Positions 35,960 to 48,759 of a stretch of 64,000 nt of DNA are shown in pieces (the stretch's first letter is position 1; each line of letters opens with the position of its first letter). Where the stretch lies: NCBI RefSeq assembly GCF_902459465.1, contig NC_047083.1, positions 870,501-934,500 on the forward strand, given 5' to 3'. A program made the position numbers and the translations under genes. The notes below the pieces were generated by a model, which saw only the letters and a program-made list of their open reading frames with translations, ran no database searches and had not been told where the DNA came from. Source of the DNA: Asterias rubens. Its lineage: Eukaryota > Echinodermata > Asteroidea > Forcipulatida > Asteriidae.

Positions 35960-36458
35960 AATCAAAGCAAACTACGTACTGTATCAGCGTGCCAGTTCAA
36001 TTTCTTTTTGTAAATGTGTTGATCAACTAGGAAATTTTAGTTGATTCACTAAAAATGAATTGTTATAAATTTATTGAAGCATCCCTGGGTTTTATTTCAT
36101 TCCTTTTGAACTTGATCGTGGATCCACTAATTTGTCGACTATAAAAAAAAACTCTCTAGAGTCTGTCATAATGAGACTTATCAAGCATCAGTTTATATTT
36201 TGTATAAAAACTATTTGATATCAATTTTTTAAGCCAACACATCATGAAGAAACATCAACTAGATCATTTCTACAAAGGATCCGTTATAATCTCAATGCTA
36301 AACGTAACTGCAGGTATTAAAAGCCTGTAAAGTTATTTTGAATTCTTGACCAATACTATGAATTTGTCGGCAGAAGGATATTTTTATAGTGATTTTCTGC
36401 GCTCACCTGTAAAAATAGAAAGACAAATTTAGACTAAGCTTGAATTTGTGGAATTGTA

Positions 36459-36464
36459 AATAAA
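36459..36464 (+). terminator. PACSIN: Candidate poly(A) signal of PACSIN
   Basis: AATAAA in the context TTGTAAATAAAGTTTTG, about 1.5 kb after the stop. Confidence 0.4.
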
Positions 36465-36952
36465 GTTTTGAATTTCTGAAGTTATTTCAAGAGAACAATA
36501 TACCAATTAATGGTACAACAATCCGGCCATATTTTGTTTGGCCCTGCCCCGGTTTATTTTTGGCTCTTATTGCGCGGTCTGCGCACCAGCTAGGGTTAAC
36601 AACATTGAGCGGAGGAGGGGGGGAGGGTGTGTTTATTGTCACGTGGGCCTAGCATTTTGGCTGGACTTGTAGTTGGAGTTGTATATTTGTAAGAAAGTTC
36701 TGTCATAGGTTTCAACTTATTTAGTTGGAGATTTCTGGCCGTCTCACTCGAAGATAGACGGAAAGCTGACACTCTTGATCCCCTTTGCATTGTTGTATTC
36801 ATCTGTTGTTTTCATTTTATTACCAAAAAATGGGCATTTCATTTCAACAATTTGTTTTATTGATTGCATTATTGCTTGTTACATTGCAGAGTTGGAATAA
36901 ACATCAAATAATTCTTTTTGCATTAGCTTCTTCTGATAAAGCCATGGCCCCA

Positions 36953-37138
36953 ATTTCATAGAGTTGCTTAAGCACACTAAGTAGCTAAGCACAACATAGT
37001 AATGCCTACCAGAATAAGGTTACCAGCCGCTTGAATACCACGTCACGTGTATAATGTGACTGGTACCCTGCTTGTTTTTGCTCAGCATAACATTGTTAAG
37101 CATCAGTCCCAGCTTAAGCAGGTTTATGAAATTGGGCC
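36953..37138. repeat. Foldback family E, copy 2
   Basis: CCCCAATTTCATAGAGTTGC at the left and CAGGTTTATGAAATTGGGCC at the right are inverted. The interior has AATAAGGTTACCAGCCGC and GACTGGTACCCTGCTTG. Confidence 0.8.
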
Positions 37139-37740
37139 ACGGTTACACATTAGTAAACTAATCATGAGTATTATGTGGTGCAGTACATATACTTCTTATA
37201 AATCATCTGTTAAGGGAATATAAACAAGTATTTTGTTTTCTTTGTTTGATGACATGAATTTATTGAGTTTATTTAAATGCAATTTAAAATAATGAAACCT
37301 AGTCAGATTCGAACTGTATGTAAAACACTTTTTGTATTAATCTCAGATAAATAATCTCACATAACTAATGTACTGAATACTTCAATGCTAAAAGAGGTAT
37401 TATAATTTATGTAAATCAGAAGCTTTATATTTTGCATGTATAATTATCTCATGAATATTCAGCAGGTCTCAAAATTCCTGAAGAGAATTCAAACTGTTAT
37501 ATTTGTTGTTATATTTGTTGTTCATACCAAACACAGGAATATTTAACCAAAGTTCAGAATGTTCTAATCATGAGCGTTGTATTTATTTATGTTTTTTATT
37601 CAACTTACTTTTGTTTTGTCTCACGTTTTGTGGTAGAGGGCTTCTGTTTTTGCGTAGGATGTGCTTCCGTGGTTTTACAAGAAAGTAGGAATAAGATTGG
37701 ACGTCAGGATTATCAAACAAATTGTTGAATTCAAACAATA

Positions 37741-37965
37741 TTAGTGGATTTAATGAGTTGTGGATATTGATAAATTATGGATGTTGGTATATTATGAATA
37801 ATTATATGCCACAGATATCAATTATTTGCCGATCAATAATTTAGGGATGTCAATAATCTGCCGATATTGATCAGTTGCCGATATTGATAATTTGCCAATA
37901 TTGATGATTTGTTGTTTTTGATAATTTGTGGATATTGATGACTTGTGAATTTCAACAGGATATTG
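37741..37965 (+). repeat. Degenerate TTTGCCGATATTGATAA repeat
   Basis: About ten units of 15-20 bases such as GCCGATATTGATAATTTGCC with many changes. Confidence 0.65.
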
Positions 37966-38199
37966 ATATTAATATGATTTTCTCCATGGTAGTTTCTTCT
38001 GTGAGTTGAAACATGTATCTGCACATCACTGCAGAATACACGCAATTGAGTTTTCAGAGTCTGTGTTATTATGATTTTAATATTTAACAATCAATACTAT
38101 TTAGTCATCTTCCATTTATTAGTTTTGTTAGATTGGTTATTAGATACTGTCCTCACTTTGGTTAAATGGTACCTATCCCTATATATGATATAGATCTAT

Positions 38200-38216
38200 G
38201 TATATATATATATATA
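38200..38216. repeat. TA dinucleotide microsatellite
   Basis: TATATATATATATATA run with AT-rich flanks. Confidence 0.8.
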
Positions 38217-38754
38217 GTCTGGATGAATCAGCGAGTTAAATTGTATAATTTTACATGTATTTAAAAAGGCATGTCATGTGAATTAATTCATTGTAAATTA
38301 TTTTAGAGGTAACTGAGATGTTGTTGTATCAGTATGGGCCGTTTTTATAGGAACTTTGATTAGATGTTACAAATATCCACCAAAAATTGATACAAAAATG
38401 TTTATAGAGCTATGGTCAGGTCTGGATTAGTGGCTTTGGGTTGATCGTCATCGAAACTTAATTTAAAGCACAGGTTGCCCATAGCAACAACCATAGCAAC
38501 AGCCGTAGTCGCCAATTCCGACACAAAAACACACACTGGTTGAAATTCGTTACCAGCCAAAATACCATGTTGTGCGAACTGTTTCTTACTGGTTCCTCGC
38601 TTATTTTGATTTAGTTTGATAACCATCTGTTGCTGTACATGTCCGAGGTGTTTGTTGGTGCAGAGTTTATTCCTCCACATATTTAGAAGAATTCACCCGT
38701 TATGGAGATAACTTAAATTGGTAATAATGTATATAAATTGAAACATATCACATA

Positions 38755-39130
38755 ATAGGGAAGAATGTCACAAAGCTGCTAAGCATATAACAATCTACTA
38801 AGCAGAAAAAGGTAACAGGAACATTTGGTGCTCGATACATGTATGTGCATGGTGGTTTTATGTCGGCATATCCAGGACACAATTTAATAGAGCTGCTTAA
38901 GCATAAAAAGTAGCTAAGCACAATCAAAAATACTTTGTTGCAAATAACATTTGTGACTGGTATCCTGTGCGTTTCTACCAAGATTGTTATGCAATGTGTT
39001 TTGCTTAAGCATCTCTATGAATTTGGGGCCAGGGATTCATTTGAAAAACCTGCTAAGCACAGTTTGGAGAAGCATCAATAGATGATTACCATTGTTCTCA
39101 TCATCTCTGCTTAGCAGCTTTGTCATTCAC
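38755..39130. repeat. Foldback family E relatives
   Basis: GCTGCTTAAGCATAAAAAGT, GTGACTGGTATCCTG and CTTAAGCATCTCTATGAATT around 38879-39030 match family E. Outer GCTAAGCA words (38775, 39050, 39108) suggest a second, older copy around it. Confidence 0.5.
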
Positions 39131-39229
39131 CTTTAATTAATTCCATACATAAACATTCAGGCAAATGCCTTGTGTGATTATTCAAATAAAATAATGCAAG
39201 ATTTATAGAGATGTGGGTAAAAATTATGT

Positions 39230-39857
39230 TTTATTTTCATCTTTAAAAGTACAAAGTCAACAAATATTCTAACAGAGAATCCTGGTCATGACTCTTATCC
39301 TTGACTTCTCTTCACCCAGGGTTATATGGTTACCTGCGAGGGTAGAGGTTGATATTGTGTTTGAAAAAACCACTGGAGCGCCATGGCAGTCCGAGGCTGT
39401 ATACTCCCCAGGGAGCTGAGAAGGATTACAGGAATGTTATTTGCCCAATGACCAGGATACTAATGTTTGTGCGCTGTATTCTGCTAGACTTCATCCTTGT
39501 GCTTAAAGTATTACAGTAATCCTACACAAGTATTTTGAGCGCTCAGTTAGAACATTCCAGTGGTCCATGTGCGTGCAAGAAATACTTAATCAAAACTACT
39601 TGTCCGGTCCAATTAGAAAGTTCCCACTGTGCAGACTTCATGAAATCTACACATAAATTTTATAAATAACCATTATCACAATTTTACTAAACCACAACGA
39701 TCACCAAAATCAACAATTACTTTTCTAGTTTTAAATTCCTTATACAGGAAAATGAACCCCCATAGCAGGACAACCTGGAAAACACCTTGAGGATTTACAC
39801 AGATGTACTTGGTGCTCTCCAGGTTACAATTCAGTTGTGAAGGCGTATTTTCTATGA
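39230..39857 (-). other. EMC10: Probable 3' UTR of EMC10
   Basis: Follows the minus-strand stop at 39858. TTTATT at 39230-39235 (AATAAA on the minus strand) is the likely poly(A) signal. No repeats were recognised in it, in contrast to its surroundings. Confidence 0.4.
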
Positions 39858-42800
39858 TTAACTTCCTCCTCCGCCCCCTCCTCTACCACCAGAATCCTGT
39901 TGCCCGCTGGACATCATGACAAATATAACAACTGGGACGATGTACATCCACTGCAATCAAGAAAACAGACAAAATACATGCATGTATTTTTATTATTGAA
40001 ACTTGAACCAATAGCTAGACAAACAACCCACATTTTTTCGTCTCAATGCTATAAGATCAGCCATCGATTTCACAAAACTCTTCCTAACTTGAGACTAATC
40101 TTAGGACTTAGGACGAGTCCCAACCCTGCACTGTAGCATGCAGACCTAAAGATTATTCCTAAGTTAGGACGAGTTACTTGCCTAACGCGAGATAAGACGA
40201 GTCCTAACTCTTTGTGAAATCGACGGCAGTAATTGCAATTTCATACTTGTTTCATACAAATTTTCGTACAAACTGCAATAAGTACTGACCATAAAGTCCT
40301 CGGCCAACAATTTACTTTTCTCTTTTTTTATTAGATTTGATACAAAATTCTAGATGATAAATTTCAAGCTACATGTTCATGGTACATTTGGTGATAAATA
40401 TGATTTACTCCTGATGGTTTAGTTCTAACTACTTCTGGTACTTACATATTTTGCAAAGAAGGAGCGATTGTCAGCCGAGGAACCCTTTTCTTTCTGTACT
40501 TTCTCCTCTTCCATCCTTTGAACGTAGACTTGAGTCTCTGGCCTGTACAATGAAGATTAAGGATCGTTCACAGGTATCAACATTTTCAAAAGCGTACAAA
40601 TGTACCTTTGAAAGTCAGATATGTTGCGTCTTGTACGCAGGAAATTACGGTCTTATATATCTGTTTAAGGCATCTGTTCTTTATATGATTATTTCTTGTA
40701 TTCATGCTTGTGTTAAACAGGGTTTGCATGTAATTCACATACATCAATTAGGTTTTCAAAAAGAACACCTCATGGCCAAGGACATGCCCTCTGTTGCCCT
40801 GGTTACCAGCCTTGGTGCCAAAAATGTGCTTTGCAAATTAATTTGTCCAATAAGAAAAAAACAGAAGGGAACCAGTTAGCAACAGTATACATAACCTGAT
40901 ATTTTCCCTGATAACCTATTTCTGCTAAGCTAGATCTCTCTTTGCTAAGCAATTGATTAATTGTGCTCTGATAAAAACAAACCAAACTCAGGCTTCATAT
41001 AGTCAGGATCCTTTGACATGTATGAAATTAGTGCATAATTTGTAATTTAGTACACAGGGAGCAACTCACACTGGTGCTGATACTGTCATTTCTAAAGAAA
41101 CCGTCGTATTGAAGTAATTCAGGGAGGTTGATTCCATCTCAATTTGATCACATGACCCCTTGAGTGTTAGGACACTGACGCCCATAACATTCCCTGATTG
41201 GTCAGCATGGACTGTCACATGATCGGAGAGGCGTGACTCCACAAGAGCGCACTGCAAGTAGATAAAATAAACTTGAAATAGTATGCGAGAAAAAGAAAAG
41301 CAAATATATATATATATGTATATACATGTAGTGAAAAAATCACAATATCGCATTAAAATGTCCGACTACAACTTAAAATTATCCTCATAGAGGAGCCTTT
41401 ACTGCAAGGAAATCTGTTTTCTGAAGTATCAGACCAGGGCCCAATTTCATGGCGCTGCTAAGCACAAAAATTTGCTAAGCATGAAATTTCTTCCTTGATA
41501 AAAACAGGATTACCAACCAAATTTCCGTTTGTTGCATTTTGCTTGTTACTAGTATTTAGCTGTTGTTTGCTTATCCTGAAAATCATGTGGAAATTTTGAT
41601 GGTTATCTTGTTTTTATCAAGGAAGAAATATCATGCTAAGCAAATTTTTGTGCTAAGCAGCGCTATGAATTTAAAACACTAAATTAGGTTTTGAACTTCT
41701 CTCTTGAAGGGGCACAGCATCTTCCTCTGGTAAGGGGCACTTCGATAAGGAAACTGTAAGTTTGTCTCGGAACTTTGCAAAGGGCACCATAGCAAAAGCA
41801 CAGGGCACCACGGCAATTGCTGTAGGTGCCGTGGGTCATTTAAAAAAACAAATATTGCCCAAACTTACAGCTTTTGTAAAGGTGGAGACGTACTGTATCT
41901 CTTCATTGTCTGCTGGAGCTCCTAGCTTAGAGGGAACTCTGATTTTGTAGAGACCTTCAGTTCTTGATAACTCCTGGATACAAAAATAAATATAGGACAA
42001 AATGCAGGGGTGAGAATCATTGCTGATGAAGTCTAAAACTAGGATCAACATTTTTGGAGTTTGTTGAAATGATTGCATTTCAACCTTTTAATATAAATCC
42101 CCCGTTTTCTCATCCCTAAAAATGCCAAAAATGGCGCTTTGACCGAAGGCTAAAAAAGAAAATGGTAAAAGAAATGTTTACAGATACATGATTTTGTGAC
42201 CGCAGACCGACTCCAATTGCAAGGGTTCATCTTGGATTCTAAAACTCTTTAATACCTTTAGCTTCCTTTTCTCTCCCGCTGTGAGTACTGTGGTTTGAAC
42301 GAATGCTCCAGGACCAGACTTCAGTGATCGGAAGTTGAGGGTACCCCTAGTGGTGAACTTACTGTTGGATCCTGTACAAATTTAAAATGGTACTAAGATC
42401 AAAAATATGTCAACCAAACATTGATACTTGATGATACTTGTTTATCTTTATAAGCAAAACCTGCTTCTCCAGATGTATAGCGGTGCAGTGTGGTCCATTG
42501 TGAAAGTATTTAAAATAAAGGTGATAAACAAATTGGAAGAATGAAAGAACAAAGGAGAGAAAGAAAGGTGCAGTAAAATAAAAAGAAGATGCTCTGGATG
42601 GATCACCACCCTTTCATTTAAAAGACTCATTTATTAGTATGATGATCAAGAAAAAGAAGAAAATACTAACCTGACTCGAAAGAGTGTTCAATTGTCAGCG
42701 AGTTGTCTGATGAGTATACAGACCCTGAAAACTCATCTCCATTTGACCTTTGATCTCCCTGTGTTAGATGGATTTGAGAAATGTGTAATATTAGATTTCA

Positions 42801-43380
42801 CTTTGCATAATTAACGACTATCCTAAGAAAACTTTACTATTATATATACCCTATACGGAAAAGTTTCTGTATGGCGCCACCACTTTTTCATTCGATATGA
42901 AATAATATAGTATCTTATTTACCTCAATCAAGTTCAATGAGATATCCCTTTTTGTAAAAATGAGTGAAAAAGTGGTGGCGCCGTACGGAAAGTTATCCAA
43001 ATTGCATAATAACAAATGACAAAGTGGTGGCAGGATACGGAAACTTTTCCAGATATAAGATTGGAACAAAGTACTGAAAAAGACACTTGATTGGCAAGTT
43101 CATTTTCTTGTATCTAATAGTAATATTATGCAAATGTCTTCATGAATTTTTGCTGATTAAAAAATAATTTAAAAACATGAATGAACAAACGTAGGCTAAA
43201 TCGTTTAAACCACAACGAAAATCACATTGGAAAGTCTGCTGGCTTGCCGTGGAGCACGACACCTATCATTTAATTAGAATTTTGAAGAAATTTTACCTTT
43301 CTTGTTCCTCCTATGGTCTGAAAACACACAAATATAACCAACAAGAATGACAAAATTTGGCTCGACCTGTGGGCCGCCAT
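39858..43380 (-). CDS. EMC10: ER membrane protein complex subunit 10 (EMC10), 7 exons
   Basis: Minus-strand exons, in order: 43297-43380, 42671-42758, 42256-42371, 41869-41973, 41070-41251, 40446-40542 and 39858-39950. All introns are GT-AG with matching phases; 765 nt, giving 254 aa plus TAA, about the human length. Residues 1-24 are a signal peptide (hydrophobic ILSFLLVIFVCF). A beta-rich lumenal domain follows (LNFRSLKSGPGAF; ESRLSDHVTVHADQSGNVMG) with an NTT sequon. A coiled acidic/basic stretch (VYVQRMEEEKVQKEKG) leads to SFFAKYWMYIVPVVIFVMMS, the family's membrane anchor (about 225-239), and a glycine-rich tail. EMC inserts tail-anchored and multipass proteins into the ER membrane; subunit 10 sits on the lumenal side. 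Identification is strong on domain order and the C-terminal signature. Confidence 0.95.
40062..40226. repeat. Foldback family G, copy 5, EMC10 intron 6
   Basis: CCATCGATTTCACAAAACTC and TGTGAAATCGACGGC ends, centre CCCAACCCTGCACTGTAGCA. It differs from 30866-31023 at only a few positions. Confidence 0.9.
41436..41668. repeat. Inverted element E2, EMC10 intron 4
   Basis: CAATTTCATGGCGCTGCTAA to GCAGCGCTATGAATTT, with long arms (GCTAAGCATGAAATTTCTTC paired with GAAGAAATATCATGCTAAGC). Relative of 23484-23790. Confidence 0.85.
41707..41850 (+). repeat. Element D fragment, EMC10 intron 4
   Basis: GGGGCACAGCATCTTCCTCT, then AAAGGGCACCATAGCAAAAG and GTAGGTGCCGTGGGTCATTT. It ends about 20 bases before the exon 4 donor region (41869). 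Confidence 0.65.
42856..43050. repeat. Foldback CGTATGGCGCCACC family, copy plus fragment, EMC10 intron 1
   Basis: Full copy 42856-42998 (AGTTTCTGTATGGCGCCACC and its complement). A half arm, AAGTGGTGGCAGGATACGGA, follows at 43022-43050. Relatives are at 10.5-11.1 kb. Confidence 0.85.
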
Positions 43381-44049
43381 TTTAAATGGGCATTTTTTAA
43401 CGATTGAGGGGGTAGTGTATCAGCAAGATTTTTGGACGAATCTAGCGATTGTGAGAAATGATGTCAACAAAATACTGTTTTTCATTAAAAGTTTTTTTGC
43501 AATATCTGTAAACAAAAATAACGAAGCAGCAAGGAAGATATATAATAGTTTATTATTTTGTCACTTCAATAACCTTTCCTTTGCTCTGCAAATAACATTA
43601 CAGGAGAATGTTAAAAACAATTTAAAAGGTTAGAAAAGACAAACCATTATTTTGGGATAAATATTGTGTACATGTATTTGAAAATTCAGTGTTCAAAAAA
43701 TAATAATGTGTGCTTAAAAAATGACGTTTGTTATTTTTCTTTATAAAACAGCAAATCTTTTATTTCAAAAAAGTCAAAAGTCGGATAAATTTTTAACTTT
43801 TCTTATTAATTTGCAAAACATTTAGAAACTCAAATGAGATCCCCCATTTGTGTTAATGGATTGTGCCAGCAACGTGAAATCGAAAGCGCGCACACACTAC
43901 ACCTACCTAAATCTCATGAATAATTCATTTTCATTTAATACAAATTTTCTCAAATGCATGGCGCCCTTCCACACGAAGAGCAGCGTCAGTAAAATCTATT
44001 CAGAAAACGGGAATTTTTGACAGCGTTAAAAACTGCCACGCCCGCGATT
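43381..44049. promoter_or_regulatory. Upstream region of EMC10, possibly bidirectional
   Basis: The EMC10 start is preceded on the minus strand by AT-rich sequence, then a patch with CpGs near 43880-44050 (GAAAGCGCGCACACAC; CACGCCCGCGATTTC). A candidate plus-strand exon starts just beyond it. No coding exon was seen. Confidence 0.35.
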
Positions 44050-44150
44050 TCACTTTTAAAACTACAACCACAGGACTGTTGGATTCTATGAGACACATAA
44101 GATTGACCAGAGGCTTCAAAATCTGTTACCAAACTACTGGAATTTAATTG
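44050..44150 (+). other. Candidate plus-strand 5' exon with a strong donor
   Basis: The stretch ending GGAATTTAATTG|GTAAGTTCAG has a consensus donor and no clear start codon context. It could be the noncoding first exon of a gene lying mostly to the right of the window, or chance. Confidence 0.2.
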
Positions 44151-46900
44151 GTAAGTTCAGAATGTTGATTGTTTTTATGCACCGAGAAAGTTGGAGTGCG
44201 TTGTGTTCTCAAAGAGCGGTGGTATGCTGATATTTTCCGGGGGAAGACCACAACCGACTGACTGGTCGCCAAAAACAAAATGCCCGGGAATCCGAGTTTT
44301 TTTGTGTGTTTTTTTGCCTGACTGACTTGTTGAAATTAATAACAATCACCTAATTATTATGACCTGCTTCGAAATTTCAACATTTTCTTCATAGACTAGA
44401 AATAGAATCATCATATTCATAGGATATTTTGCAGGTTTTTTTGAGCATGTGTATCGGTGCAAAAAATCGACTTAGTTGTTGACCAACACTCACAAGTCGA
44501 CACTCGAGCCTCGATGGAATTTTTGGATTATGACTAAAGAAAGGGAAGTTATCCAAAGAAAGATTTAGTTTGTCTTGCGCGTTGATAGACGGTGTATCCA
44601 TCTGCATAAATTGTAGTATTTTCCCTGATTCTTGATTGTCATATTGCCATGTTTATCAATTGCTTGTTGATCATCTTTGTTTTAAATGGTAATGTGTAAG
44701 TTAAACTCTTTGTTGCAAATTGCAAACTTGTTAAGGTTAAAAAAAAAAAGTAACCTTTCACAATCATTGCCAGTGATGACACTGACAATGTTATGAAACA
44801 TTGGAAAGTGTAGTTCGTCAACATCAGATGAAAAGATCTTATCATTTTTTAGAATCCTGTATTAATGTCAAAGGAAATACATGTAGAGGAAGTGTTGATA
44901 GTCGATGATTAATTAACAAAGGAGTGTGAATTACAATTTACACAACCAAATCATATGACATAGCTTGAAAAAACATTTCCTTCTTTGATTGTTGATCAAG
45001 GTTACACAACTACTAGGAAACAGGGAACGATTTCTTCCAGCACTTTATTATCTTGTAATATTTTTTAACTCTTATTTTTTGTTTATGCTTTTAATTTTCC
45101 GTAACATTCTTAAATTTTTACGTAATTTTTATATCGTAATTTTATCATGTGATTTTATGTTTACTTTTAACATGTTAGTTTGTTCGCAGGGCCCAAATGG
45201 AAACCAGTTTTTTACTGATTTGGCTCACCCTTGGTAAATAAAGGAAATAATAATAATATAGCAACCAAAAACACATTTTGTGCACACAGGATAGCAGGGC
45301 ATGGAATAAACACTGGACCACAGGCAGAGACCAGTGATTCAAGCTTTGGGCCAGTTAACTCATGATGACTGGACACTGGATAAACTGGGCAGTATTGTGT
45401 TTTTCAATTAAATAATGAGGCTACAGGGAACGATTTCATTCAGCAATTTTGCATAATTAACAAAAAATATAGACACAGTGAATGCTTGAGTAGCAAATTG
45501 ATGCGTTTTGTGAAGCATTTTGCTATGCTATACAAGGGAAATCGCTCACTGGGCTACCTCATTGCGTAAAACATCAATGTGAACAAGAGTTGACTATTCA
45601 TTATGAATCTGATAATTCTGTTGAGTATTGAATGAAGAATGTACGCATTATAAGACAAATTATGGTGTTTGTTCAACTCATTTTAAATCCGGTCTTCTAA
45701 AATTAATTCTGGTCCAGTAAACATTTCGAGCAACAGGCCTTTAAGCCTTGTAGATATTTACACCAAATTCGAGAATCACACCCTGATTTTGGAAAGTAGG
45801 CAATGATGATTTTTGTGTAGCAACTTGTTATAGCATTTTTTCACTGCTAAATTATAAAAATATCAACCAACTTTTATTCTCGTTGACACGGTCAACAAAT
45901 TTGTTAAGGAAGAAGGAAATAGAATAATTTTTAATGGTTTGCTAATTCGCTTCAGGGATACTTTAGTGACATTAATTTCCCAAGTATAAATAAAAATAAT
46001 TGGTAGCTAGTCGCGTTAATCAGGCAATTGCAATGAGGACAAATAAAATGAAGCACTAATTAATAATTAGTTTAAGTTTGATTTAATTTGATGAACACTA
46101 ATCAAGTTTTCGGATAGTAGCGCTGTAGTGAATGTCTGCATAAATATAGGGTACATGTGGGAAGTGGTAATTGATTATTATTTTGTAATAAAACAATGCT
46201 GTTTCCTTATTTAAAAAAACTATTGGCCTACTAAAAGCTAACAGTGTGAGGCAGTTTTTTTTAATTTAATTTTATTTTACTTACTTCATAAATAACAGTC
46301 TTCAAGGTTGAAACTAAACTTTGAACATCTAAGTTCTTGCCCCAGAATACACTCCAGGCCACAATAACTCAAATTTTAACATCATTCTTTTGATTCATTT
46401 AAGTTGTTGAACAAAATGTTTTTTTTTAAACATCCAAACTTGTCCTGTCAAGAGTTACTGGCCCGGCTCAGAAATCACTTGCCTCCCACATATTTTTCCA
46501 ATTTGTCCCGCCCTCTACTTTACATGCAAGATCACCTTGCTCTTAGAAGGAAGTTTTTAAAAATTAAAAGAAAAGAAAAAAAATCTTACAATTTGAGTTC
46601 AGAAAATGTTACTCGCATGATGCCCCATCCCCAAAATTTAAAATATTGCACCCTGTATACAGGTTGGCCATTCGATGGTTCAACATTAACTTGATGATTC
46701 ATTGTTCATTACAAAGTACAGCCCATTATCATACATGAGTACACGCATAATTAAAGAGCATGTAAATCATGCATGACTGGTGTCAGCATGGAGCTTTATA
46801 AGATTGTTTTCCAGTAGAGAAGAGATGTTTAGTCATATTTTGTCACCAGTTGGGTTCTGGAATACGCCTTTTAGGGTTCATCAAACAAGTAGGCAGACAT
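44151..46900. other. No gene recognised
   Basis: Very AT-rich with short open frames only. AATGTGAACAAGAG and GGGAAACAGGG-type phrases carry no family signal. A weak duplication, CAGGGAACGATTTC near 45018 and 45424, hints at an old repeat. Confidence 0.4.
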
Positions 46901-46911
46901 TTTTCTGCTTA

Positions 46912-47144
46912 TAGCCATTGAATGGACACTTTCTGAACAGAATAAAAAATAGAAGTTCACCGATTTACAAATAACTTACAGGGTTTACAGAAGGTAACGG
47001 TGAAAGACTTCCCTTGAAATATTATTCCATGAAATGCTTTACTTTTAGCCTAAATTTTCACAGGTTTGTTATTTTATAAGTTTTGATACACGAAGTGTGG
47101 GCCTTTGGACAATCCTGTTTACCGATGTTGTGCGATTGCTTTAA
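46912..47144. repeat. MITE family B, shortened copy
   Basis: ATTGAATGGACACTTTCTGAA at the left, CTTACAGGGTTTACAGAAGG inside, GTTTACCGATGTTGTGCGAT at the right. An internal deletion removes the middle found in 53387-53760. Confidence 0.8.
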
Positions 47145-47189
47145 ACGTAGGGTCATACATTAGAATGGGTGTGTTGTCAAAGAATGTAC

Positions 47190-47500
47190 TTTTGGTGGCA
47201 TGGTTGGCTTGGTTGGCTTGTGCCTAAAGTGCTCGCCTCTCACCAAGGTGACCCTGGTTCGATACACTGCCAGGGCTGCATGTGAGTTGAGTTGTGCAGC
47301 AATGGTTCTCTGCTATGCCAAGAGGGTTTTCCAGACCATCCAGTTTTGCTCCCTCGGGAAAAATTAAACACTTTTGATCTCTGGCTGTGCTCCGCTGCAA
47401 AAGGTGCCCTTGCATGCCTGCTTCTTGAACATGTTGTAGCTTGTAGCCGCGTCCTTCGCAATTCAGTTCTAAGCTGCGAGTAAGGATGATTAGTCTCCCA
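47190..47500 (+). repeat. SINE-like unit with a B-box-like motif
   Basis: TGGTTGGCTTGTGCCTAAAG, then GCTCGCCTCTCACC and CCTGGTTCGATACACTGCC, look like a degraded tRNA head. A GC-richer body (AGGGTTTTCCAGACCATCC; CTGTGCTCCGCTGCAAAAGG) follows, ending near an ATT run at 47505. Confidence 0.5.
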
Positions 47501-47977
47501 ATTTCTTCTTATTATTATTATTATAAGTACTACCACATGTCTACGATCAAGATGGTGTTCAATTAAGATGAATTTGGATGTGTTTATATTGTCTTGTCCA
47601 TCATTCTCCTCGTTGGCCTTCACTGAGTATATAACTCATCAGCAGAGCTTGAAATGTCTTAAGATGAAACCGTTCACTGGACCATGACACGCTTCCTTCT
47701 CACTTGACTGCTTTGTAAATTAACCAGAAAAGAATGTTAGATCGACGTCATGCCTGCTCTATGTTTACATTTTCTTCCTCAGTGATTGAACTTGATCTCA
47801 CAGTGGTTGTGTAAAATTCTGTAAAAGAGTTGTTTTACCCGGGGTCCAGTTTCGTGAGAAGAATGTTCGTACATGTGGTTTAGTCATTTGCGGAGCAATA
47901 TCAAGCTCTAGCAATAAAGATTGATTTGATTTCTAGATTTAATATTTAATGAAAGTGCAATTGTGAAATCGGACCCT

Positions 47978-48115
47978 GTCTCCACTTCACACAGAAGCTA
48001 AGATGTGTATCCATCACAAGCAATGTGTTACTTCAATCTGAAACAAATCACTATGGTGATCTCGACAACTCATCTTTGTAAAGATGAATCTGTGTGATCT
48101 TGAAGTAAACTGAAG
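47978..48115. repeat. Foldback family H, diverged copy
   Basis: TTCACACAGAAGCTAAGATGT at the left, ATCACTATGGTGATCTCGAC in the middle, GATGAATCTGTGTGATCTTGA at the right. Confidence 0.6.
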
Positions 48116-48244
48116 CCTAGGTACGACTGATGCCAGCTCTAGCTTAGCCTCGCCTCAAGACACTCCATATGGGTCATTTTCATAGAGCTGCCTAACAACA
48201 GCCAATATTGTGCTTGCTGCATGAGTTTCCCTTTCATAGCGGCT

Positions 48245-48360
48245 TAAAGGCAGTGGCCACTATTGGTAATTGTCAAAGACTAGCCTTCACAGTTGGTGTA
48301 TCTCAACATATGCATAAACTAACAAACCTGTGAAAATTTGAGCTCAATCGGTCATCGATC
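48245..48360. repeat. MITE family A, 3'-truncated copy
   Basis: Starts AAAGGCAGTGGCCACTATTG and matches the family through TTGAGCTCAATCGGTCATCG, then stops abruptly with unrelated sequence. Confidence 0.85.
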
Positions 48361-48548
48361 ATGCTAACCTTCCAGCGTGTGAAAATGAGAAAGGCCTATT
48401 TTTTTTAATGCAAATTCATATCGAACACTTAAGCTGTCTGCCTAATTCTCTTTCTAAGCTGTGAAATATTTGCCTTTAAAAAAAAAAACATTTCCAGTGA
48501 TAATAGCACAAAAATTGCTTAATCGTTAAGCAGCACATTTTCCCCCTC

Positions 48549-48597
48549 GTTTGTTTGTTTGTTTATTTGTTTGTTTGTTTGTTTGTTTGTTTGTTTA
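48549..48597 (+). repeat. TTTG tetranucleotide microsatellite
   Basis: GTTTGTTTGTTTGTTTATTT and so on, about twelve units. Confidence 0.9.
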
Positions 48598-48759
48598 TTT
48601 CCTCCAAATATCACATCAATCTTAAAATATACAAGTTTACAATCTGTGCACAGTTAAAAATTAAAATGGTTGTCCATTTTTTAGTTACTAATTTTGTTCC
48701 TATCCACATGTGGAGTAGATCCATTTCCAACAGACGTTGCAGGCAAACACATGGATTCT

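Larger units (their letters stand above)
34929..36480 (+). other. PACSIN: Probable 3' UTR of PACSIN
   Basis: Runs from the stop to just past AATAAA at 36459-36464. It contains a 22-bp tandem array and a full MITE family A copy. The end is inferred from the hexamer only; another AATAAA lies near 36896. Confidence 0.45.

Noticed and set aside
40451-40879. 142-residue plus-strand frame as a gene
   Set aside because: It is antisense to EMC10 exon 6 and its intron. The minus-strand reading is the conserved one.
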